Below are positions 58,612 through 64,000 of a DNA stretch of 64,000 nt, piece by piece. The translations under genes were made by a program, and so were the position numbers. Numbering within the stretch: position 1 is the first letter of the stretch; every line of letters starts with the position of its first letter. Source of the DNA: Antilocapra americana (taxonomy: Eukaryota > Chordata > Mammalia > Artiodactyla > Antilocapridae); assembly GCA_007570785.1 (NCBI GenBank), contig ML660201.1:49756316-49820315 (forward strand). Direction: 5' to 3'. Under the pieces are notes generated by a model. It did not search any database. It worked only from the letters and a program-made list of their open reading frames with translations, and had not been told where the DNA came from.

Positions 58612-59120
58612 TTTGTTTCTTTCTAATTGGAGTTTGATAGCTTTACCGTGGGGTGTAAGTTTCTGCTGTGCAACAATGTGAATCAGCCAACGTACACATA
58701 TGTCCCCTCCCTGTTGAGCGTCCCTCCCCCATCTAGGTCACGGCAGAGCTGGGCTTCCTGTGCTAGGCAGCAGCTCCCCACTAGCTCTGTATTTTGCACA
58801 TGGTCGTGTGTATATGTCAGCGCTTCTCTTTCAGTTCACCCACCTTCTCCTTCCCCCGCTGTGTCCGCAAGTCCATTCTCTAGGTCTGCGTCTCTATTGT
58901 TCAGTCGCTCAGTCATATCTGACTCTTTGGGGACTGCAGCACGTCAGGCCTTCCTGTCCCTCACTCTGTATTCTGACAGCGTCTCTATTTGCCGTCCTCC
59001 AAATAGGTTCATCGGGACCATTTTTTTAGATTCCATATATATGCGTTGATATACGATATTTGTTTTTCTCTTTCTGACTTACTCTGTAAGACAGATTCTA
59101 GTTAAATCCACCTCACTGAA
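58612..59120 (-). mobile_element. Ruminant L1 3' region, interrupted by a BovB fragment
   Basis: Minus-strand L1: TTTCTAATTGGAGTTTGATAG, CTGCTGTGCAACAATGTG, CCCCTCCCTGTTGAGCGTCC, GTGTCCGCAAGTCCATTCTC, and after the insertion CCAAATAGGTTCATCGGGACC and GATATTTGTTTTTCTC. The reading-frame-free 3' UTR matches the same family as 4449-4685 and 31651-32752. Confidence 0.78.
58899..58978 (-). mobile_element. Short BovB-derived insertion nested in L1
   Basis: 80 bases of BovB 3' end in minus orientation (GTTCAGTCGCTCAGTCATATC). A perfect 11-base duplication GCGTCTCTATT flanks it (58888-58898 and 58979-58989). Confidence 0.82.
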
Positions 59121-59987
59121 AAATCTCCCTTTGTTTTAAAAAGGTTTAGGAAACAAAGTACATCAAAGGATAGGCATTAGCCATAGGGGAAAAGATTCAA
59201 CAGCAGTGGTAATAACATACCAGCATTAAAACCAGGAGGCAAGAAGATGACCTGGCCGCTGGGTTCCAGCCATTCAGGGCTTGTACCCGCAGGGCCTACT
59301 CCACCTGTTGATGAGTGCACTGATGGGAAGACCAGTTTTAAAGGGTAGAGCTTGGCGCACCACCTGAAAAATTAGGAAATCATGACTGTTTCGGGATCAA
59401 GGAGGTAGGACATCCCAGAGCACAAGCCCCACTGCAAAGGGCCCCACTTTGGGGGGCTGCGTGTGGAGCCATAAGCTGGACTCCACTAACTTAATCTGGA
59501 AAACAATGCTGGTTTCCCCTGCTCTTCAAAAGCAGAGTTCCTGTGACGCCCTTTTCACAAGCCGGAATGGTGTAAATCGAAGCAACAATTACCATAGGAC
59601 ACAGTTTGCTAACGGAGGCACAAAGGAATTTGAAATACAGCACAGATGGTCACAGATACAGCGCAGAGCTGTGACGGCCTGACGCTGAGAGGCTGAGTGT
59701 CATTCCATCGGAGAGAGAGCAGTGCCCACTCCCGAGGAACACACTGGCTCTCTCGGGGCTCCCTGCACAGTAACGCTGTTCTCGCTTTCCACCTTTTTTC
59801 GTAAAAGCGAAACCTCTCTTTGGATTTATTTTGGTTCATGAAAACACTAATGTGAGTCTTTCATAAAAGTGAAGTGGTATAAAGCAAATTTACAAAAAGT
59901 AGGGGAGACGTGTAGTTAGGAGGTGACTTTGGTCTGGTCCACTGGAAGCAGAGCCTGACATGGGGATTCTTGTCTTTAAGTCAGAGG
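59121..59987. other. Intron 2, nothing recognised
   Basis: Unique-looking sequence with no gene or repeat I can name. Confidence 0.45.
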
Positions 59988-60113
59988 GACTTTCCTAGCG
60001 GTCCAGTGGTTAAGGCTTCCCTTTCCAGTGCAGGGGGTACAGGTTTGATCTCTGGTTGGAGATCTAAGGTCCCACATGCCTCTCAGCAAAAAAAAAAACG
60101 AGAGAGAGAGAGA
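59988..60113 (+). mobile_element. CHR-2 SINE with poly(A) and GA tail
   Basis: GGACTTTCCTAGCGGTCCAG to TCAGCAAAAAAAAAAACG, followed by (GA)n. Confidence 0.84.
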
Positions 60114-60280
60114 GTTCCTATCAGAAGAAACCTGTGAGGAAAACAGGGTAAAATGAGTAAAGTGAGGGATACTTGTGGTTTTAGCTGCAGGCTGAACTGG
60201 AGCTTGAGTGGCAATTGCCAGGCTGGGTCATGTGAAGAGGGGCAGAGGGTCAGGCTTTTCACTTGGGCTGGGTGGTGACA

Positions 60281-60476
60281 GGGGCTTCCCCTGTGGCTCA
60301 GCGATAATGAACACGCCTGCTATTGCAGGCGACGCAAGTTTGATCCCTGGATGGGGAAGATCCCCTGGAGGAGGGCATGGCAACCCCCTTCAGTGTTCTT
60401 GTCTGGAGAAGCCCATGGACAGGGGAGCCTGGTGAGCTGCGGTTCATAGGGTCACAAAGAGTCGGACACTACTGAA
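60281..60476 (+). mobile_element. Bov-tA SINE
   Basis: GGGGCTTCCCCTGTGGCTCAG head, GTTTGATCCCTGGATGGGG, body AAGCCCATGGACAGGGGAGC and AGAGTCGGACACTACTG. Confidence 0.87.
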
Positions 60477-60604
60477 GATCTCTGGGCTGCCACCCTCTGA
60501 GGGGATGTGAGTTGGGGGGCAGGGAACTCAGGCTTTTCTGCCCCCAAAACAGTTCCCTCCAGCCAAGGCCCTTCCCCAGAGAGGGACACATTCCTGAGCC
60601 ATTG

Positions 60605-60893
60605 AAAGTGAAAGTCACTCAGTCGTGTCTGACTCTCTGCGACCCCATGGACAGTCCATGAAATTCTCCAGGCCAGAATACTGGAGTGGGTAGCCGTTCC
60701 CTTCCCTAGGGATTGAAGCCAGGTCTCCCGCATTGCGGGAGGATTCTTTACCAGCTAAGCCACAAGGGAAGCCCAAGAACACTGGAGTGGGTAGCCTATT
60801 CCTTCTCCAGGGGATCTTCCCAACCCAGGAATCGAACCAGGGTCTCCTGCACTCCAGGTGGATTCTTTACCAACTGAGCTATTAGGGAACGCT
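60605..60893 (-). mobile_element. Composite Bov-tA SINE with duplicated tRNA-related head
   Basis: Minus strand: AAGTCACTCAGTCGTGTCTG to TAAGCCACAAGGGAAGCCC, then a second unit from AGAACACTGGAGTGGGTAGCC to ACTGAGCTATTAGGGAACGC. Same junction (GGAAGCCCAAGAA) as at 31080-31095. Confidence 0.82.
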
Positions 60894-61144
60894 ATCATGG
60901 GGCCACAGGGGAAGCCCCAGGCACCACCCAGCCCTGAGCCATTGGCCGGCAACATTCACGTAGCCAGGAGATGGGTGGGCCCCCGCACCCAGTGAAAGAG
61001 TCCGCTACAGCAGCAGGCCCCAGCCACTGTGGCACCAGGGACTGGCTTTGTGGAAGACAGGTTTTCCACCAACTAGGGTGGTGGAGGGGATGGTTTTCAG
61101 ATGATTCAAGTGCATTACATTTATCGTGTACCTTCTATTATTTC

Positions 61145-61455
61145 TTTAGCTTTTATTTGAATTCTTTTTTTTAACCTTTTTAAAAAAATTATTTATTTCT
61201 CATTGGAGGACGATTGCTTTACAGTGTTGTGTTGGTTTCTGCCATGTGTTGTTCAGTCGCTCAGTTGTATACGGCTCTTTGCAACCCCATGGACTGCAGC
61301 ATGCCAGGCTTCCTTCCCTGTCTCCCCAAACTCGTGTCCGTTGAGTTGGTGATGCCCTTCAGCCGTCTCACCTTCTGTCGCCCCCTTCTCCTCCTGCCCT
61401 CAGTCTTTCCCAGTGTCAGGGTCTTCTTTTTTTCTGCTATACAACATGAACATTT
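61145..61455 (-). mobile_element. Ruminant L1 3' end inserted in hAT element
   Basis: Minus-strand L1 3' UTR: a T-rich start, then ATTGGAGGACGATTGCTTTACAG and GTTGGTTTCTGCC, then after the BovB insertion TTTCTGCTATACAACATGAAC. Boundaries are approximate; TTCTATTATT-like sequence on both sides may be the target-site duplication. Confidence 0.65.
61246..61430 (-). mobile_element. BovB LINE 3' fragment nested in L1
   Basis: Minus-strand BovB 3' end (GTTCAGTCGCTCAGT, then CATGCCAGGCTTCC, then TCCTGCCCTCAGTCTTTCCC). It is flanked by TTTCTGCCAT (61236-61245) and TTTCTGCTAT (61431-61440), a 10-base target-site duplication with one mismatch, in the middle of L1 sequence. Confidence 0.8.
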
Positions 61456-61601
61456 CTGCTATTACCACATCAGCACCACCTCAGACCATCAGGCATGAGA
61501 TCCCAGAGGCTGGGGACCCCTGCACTGCAGGGGCTGAAGAGGGCGGGCAGTGAGGGGCCCAGCAGCCTTTGTGACCAGACCGTTTTGTGACTGTGTTTCA
61601 G

Positions 61602-61967
61602 ACTGCGTGTCAGGCCAGTGTCCCTTTGGGGAGGTTCATCTTCAGCCTTCCACGTCAGTGTTGCCCACCCTCAACAGAACCTTCATCTGGGACATCAAGG
61701 CGAGCAAGAATGTCAGTCTCGAGCTGCAGTTCTCCCTGTCACGTCTGAGGCAGATCGGGCCGGGAGAGAACTGCCCGGATGGAGTCACTCACCGCATCAG
61801 CGGCCGCGTTGACGCCAGCACGATGGTCAAGATTGGGACCTTCTGCGGCAACGGCACTGTATCCCGGATCAAGATGCAAGAGGGCGTGAACCTGGCCTTG
61901 GACCTGCCATGGTTCCACAACAGAAACATCTCTGGCTTCAGCATCGCAAACTGCTTGTCTATAAAAC
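61602..61967 (+). CDS. CDCP1: CDCP1 exon 3: extracellular domain before the first CUB
   Basis: This 366-base exon encodes residues 96-218. The acceptor is TGTGTTTCAG| and the donor is AAAC|GTGAGC, both phase 1. Motifs shared with mammalian CDCP1 include CPFGEV, LPTLNRTFIWD, RLRQIGPGE, CPDGVTH and GTVSRIKMQEGV. N-glycosylation sequons seen: NRT, NVS, NGT and NIS. Five or more cysteines occur; the one in ANCLSIK (residue 213) is absent from the human sequence as I recall it, where ANRSSIK would instead give an NRS sequon. The exon begins 80 bases after a repeat-filled block. Base composition is typical of a coding exon and no frameshift is present. Confidence 0.95.
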
Positions 61968-62760
61968 GTGAGCTTGCCCACCCCCCTCTCCCTGACTAGT
62001 GGTTGAGGTTGAAACCTACAAAGTCAGCCTTGATCTCCATCAGAAACGGTCTTGATGGCGGCAATTTTGTGATTCCATCTGACCCCTTAAAGCACGTCCC
62101 ACTCTTTTGTGAGCATGCAGGCCACCTAGTGTGAACCCACCCTTCTGTTACACAGACCAGGTGGTGACTCTTTCCTTTGTCCTTGGTATTTGAGACTTGT
62201 GTTCAGGAAATAGAACGAGACTGGCTGCCCAGACCTACCGCTCCGTGACTTTGTTTCTCATGACTTTGTCCTGTCTTCTGTCTCTTTCATATTTTCTAGA
62301 ATCATATCGGTGGTGGTGTGCCAAAGCTGGCTCACCGCAGCTCTGAGTGCCAATTGCAAAGTGTTCTGGAATTTCATGAGCTGGTAGTAAACAGAGCAAT
62401 TACTAAAAGTAAAACTATATAAACTTAAAACTAGATCAATTAGTTTAAGAGCAAAGGTAATAAGAACCGGAAACTCATCCCTTAGTTAATGTACTGCATT
62501 TTATTCCTGTCTATGCTCTGAGGGTGGGTATGCTGATTGGATCTCTATGGTAGAAATCCTGTGTTATGGAAAAGGCTGTCCATCACCTCCCACCTCCATG
62601 TTCATCTGTCTCCTGTCAGCAGTTTGAAAACAGCAATAGTGGGAGTCTTTACACCAAGGAAGTGGGTAGACACTACAAATTAGGGCTTTTTTTTCTTCCC
62701 CTGCTGGGCTGGTTATTAAACATTTACTCTCACACACTGATGTATGCTCATTCTCACTCT
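61968..62760. other. Intron 3 unique sequence
   Basis: No repeat or gene recognised. Confidence 0.45.
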
Positions 62761-63047
62761 CTTGTTCAGTCGCTCAGTCGTGTCCAACTCTTTGTGACCC
62801 CATGGACTGCAGCACACCAGGCTTCCCTGTCCATCACTATCTCCAGGAGTTTGCTCAGACTCATGTCCATCAAGTCGGTGATGCCGTCCAACCATCTCAT
62901 CCTCTTCTCCTCCTGCCCTTGATCTTTCCCAGCATCAGGGTCTTTTCCAATGAAAGGTGACCAAAGTATTGGAGCTTCAGCTTCAGCATCAGTCCTCACA
63001 ATGAATCTTCAGGGTTGATTTCCTTTAAGACTGGCTGGTTTGATCTC
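62761..63047 (-). mobile_element. BovB LINE 3' fragment in CDCP1 intron 3
   Basis: Minus-strand BovB 3' end (TTGTTCAGTCGCTCAGTCG, CAGCACACCAGGCTTCCC, TTGATCTTTCCCAGCATCAG). It ends about 160 bases upstream of exon 4. Confidence 0.85.
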
Positions 63048-63206
63048 CTCTACCTTGAGTATAAACATGCCATATGCAGACCCAATGCTCAGGATCTGAG
63101 ATCTTGCCCTTCACCTCTTCTCTAACCCCGGTCCCTCCAGCCACAAATGGCCAAGGCAGAGTGTAATCACCTCATATTCTCTCATTTGGGTTGCCCCCGC
63201 CAACAG

Positions 63207-63575
63207 GCCTGTGCATCATCGAGTCTGTGTTCGAGGGTGAGGGCTCGGCCACTCTGATGTCCGCCAACTACCCAGCCGGCTTCCCCGAGGACGAGCTCAT
63301 GACGTGGCAGTTCGTCATCCCCGCACCCCTGCGGGCCAGCGTCTCCTTCCTCCAGTTCAACGTCTCCAACTGCGTGAAGAAGGAGGAGCGGGTGGAGTAC
63401 TACATCCCAGGCTCCACCACCAACCCCGAGGTGTTCAAGCTGGAGGACCAGCAGCCCGGGAACATGGCCGGGAACTTCAACCTCTCTCTGCAGGGCTGTG
63501 ACCAAGACGCCCAGAATCCAGGCATCCTCCGGCTACAGTTTCAAGTTTCCGTCCAACATCCACAGAATGATAGCA
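63207..63575 (+). CDS. CDCP1: CDCP1 exon 4: first CUB domain
   Basis: This 369-base exon encodes residues 218-340 plus one base. The acceptor CCGCCAACAG| has a short pyrimidine run, and the donor is AGCA|GTAAGT. It holds most of the first CUB domain: the first cysteine in LCIIESVFEGEG, the NYP motif (SANYPAGFPEDE), the W of MTWQF, cysteines in SNC and GCDQ, and a beta-strand-rich tail ending LRLQFQVSVQHPQ. Sequons FNVS, FNLS and QNDS are seen. CUB domains are extracellular beta-sandwich modules that mediate protein contacts. Remaining exons (second CUB, transmembrane segment and the tyrosine-rich cytoplasmic tail of the family) are outside the window. Confidence 0.96.
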
Positions 63576-64000
63576 GTAAGTAGAGCGCCACATTCCTCCC
63601 CTCCCCGTCCTCCTTCGTTCCTTCCTGGAACCTCTGCCTGGGGTGAGGTTCCTTCCTGCTTCTCCTCTGTCCCTCAGTCACACTTGGCCTCTGGACCCTG
63701 TAAGACTTTCAGGAAGTGCATTGCTAAGGCAGTGACACCAGGCGGAGCATGCCTCCATTTCAGCACAATAAGCTACAACGATCCTGCGTTCAGGGTGCTG
63801 AGCTATTTTTGATGAGACATTGGAAGGCTACCTTCTAGAGCTCGTGTCTTGACTGATCCTCCAGTGAATCAAGACGTCACAGGCACCATGAGCAGTGCTG
63901 GTAACACTTTTATTGGCGGAGTGCCCCATACCATGGGCACACATTTTGCATGCCAAGCCCTGCCCGAGGCACACCCTAGCTCACGTGGTCCCAACTAATC
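63576..64000 (+). other. CDCP1: CDCP1 intron 4, 5' part; possible MIR at its end
   Basis: Intronic sequence starts at the GTAAGT donor and runs past the window edge. From about 63895 (AACACTTTTATTGG, then a CCATGGGCACAC-like core and an AACTAAT end) it resembles a decayed MIR SINE on the + strand. No coding sequence is seen. Confidence 0.6.

Larger units (their letters stand above)
61011..61522 (-). mobile_element. Short hAT-type DNA transposon, interrupted by L1 and BovB
   Basis: The outer parts (61011 to about 61146 and about 61453 to 61522) form one short element with inverted ends: CAGCAGGCCCCAGCC on the left and GGCTGGGGACCCCTG on the right. The interior has TGGCACCAGGGACTGG and AAGTGCATTACATTTAT, and later CACCTCAGACCATCAGGCAT. 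The same family appears on the + strand at 45061-45242. The family name is not certain (MER/Zaphod-like hAT). It ends about 80 bases before CDCP1 exon 3. Confidence 0.65.
52892..61601 (+). other. CDCP1: CDCP1 intron 2 (8.7 kb, phase 1)
   Basis: The intron is bounded by a GTAAGC donor and a TTTCAG acceptor. Nearly all recognisable sequence is repeats: an old L1 ORF2 relic, BovB, several SINEs, and a hAT/L1/BovB nest that ends about 80 bases before exon 3. Confidence 0.88.
61968..63206 (+). other. CDCP1: CDCP1 intron 3 (1.2 kb, phase 1)
   Basis: The intron is bounded by a GTGAGC donor and an AACAG acceptor. The first 790 bases are unique sequence with no gene seen; a minus-strand BovB fragment follows at 62761-63047, leaving about 160 bases before exon 4. 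Confidence 0.9.

Noticed and set aside
61550..61999. 149-codon frame starting before exon 3
   Set aside because: It contains the real exon 3, but its start and end lie in introns; the splice sites set the true limits.
63191..63583. 130-codon frame around exon 4
   Set aside because: Contains exon 4 with a few intronic codons at each side; the acceptor at 63206/63207 and donor at 63575/63576 define the exon.

Overview
This is a ruminant (bovid) nuclear genome window. The evidence is dense lineage-specific retroposon content: BovB (RTE) LINE fragments ending in the TGAAC-type tail, tRNA-Glu-derived Bov-tA and CHR-2 SINEs, a dimeric Bov-A2 element, ruminant L1 3' ends and a solo LTR resembling the bovine ERVK type. 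Older mammalian repeats (MIR, L2, L1M, Tigger and hAT DNA transposons) lie beneath these. I cannot separate cattle from sheep, goat or buffalo by eye.

The only functional protein gene I can support is the 5' part of CDCP1 (CUB domain-containing protein 1) on the + strand. Exon 1 (signal peptide, 25554-25635) lies in a CpG island with GC boxes and no TATA box. After a 27-kb first intron come exon 2 (52688-52891), exon 3 (61602-61967) and exon 4 (63207-63575, first CUB domain). All four splice junctions are GT/AG and phase 1, and together they give about 340 residues of the extracellular domain. The rest of the gene lies beyond the window.

Layout: 1-25.2 kb is intergenic sequence upstream of CDCP1 with scattered SINEs, a Tigger transposon nested in an old L1, two BovB fragments and a long unclassified ancient repeat. 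25.25-26.05 kb is the promoter/CpG island. 26-52.7 kb is intron 1, holding an RPL29 processed pseudogene split by a SINE, an inverted (twin-primed) L1 carrying a BovB insertion, a solo LTR and many SINEs. 52.9-61.6 kb is intron 2, with an old L1 ORF2 relic broken by five later insertions and a three-level nest (hAT, L1, BovB) just upstream of exon 3. 61.97-63.2 kb is intron 3 with one BovB copy, and 63.58 kb onward is intron 4.

I see no novel biological system. The points worth a second look are coding differences in CDCP1 (an extra cysteine and two missing glycosylation sequons against the human protein as I recall it), an overlapping upstream ORF, the RPL29 pseudogene, and several nested insertions that allow relative dating. 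Repeat family names are by recognition and have not been checked with RepeatMasker.
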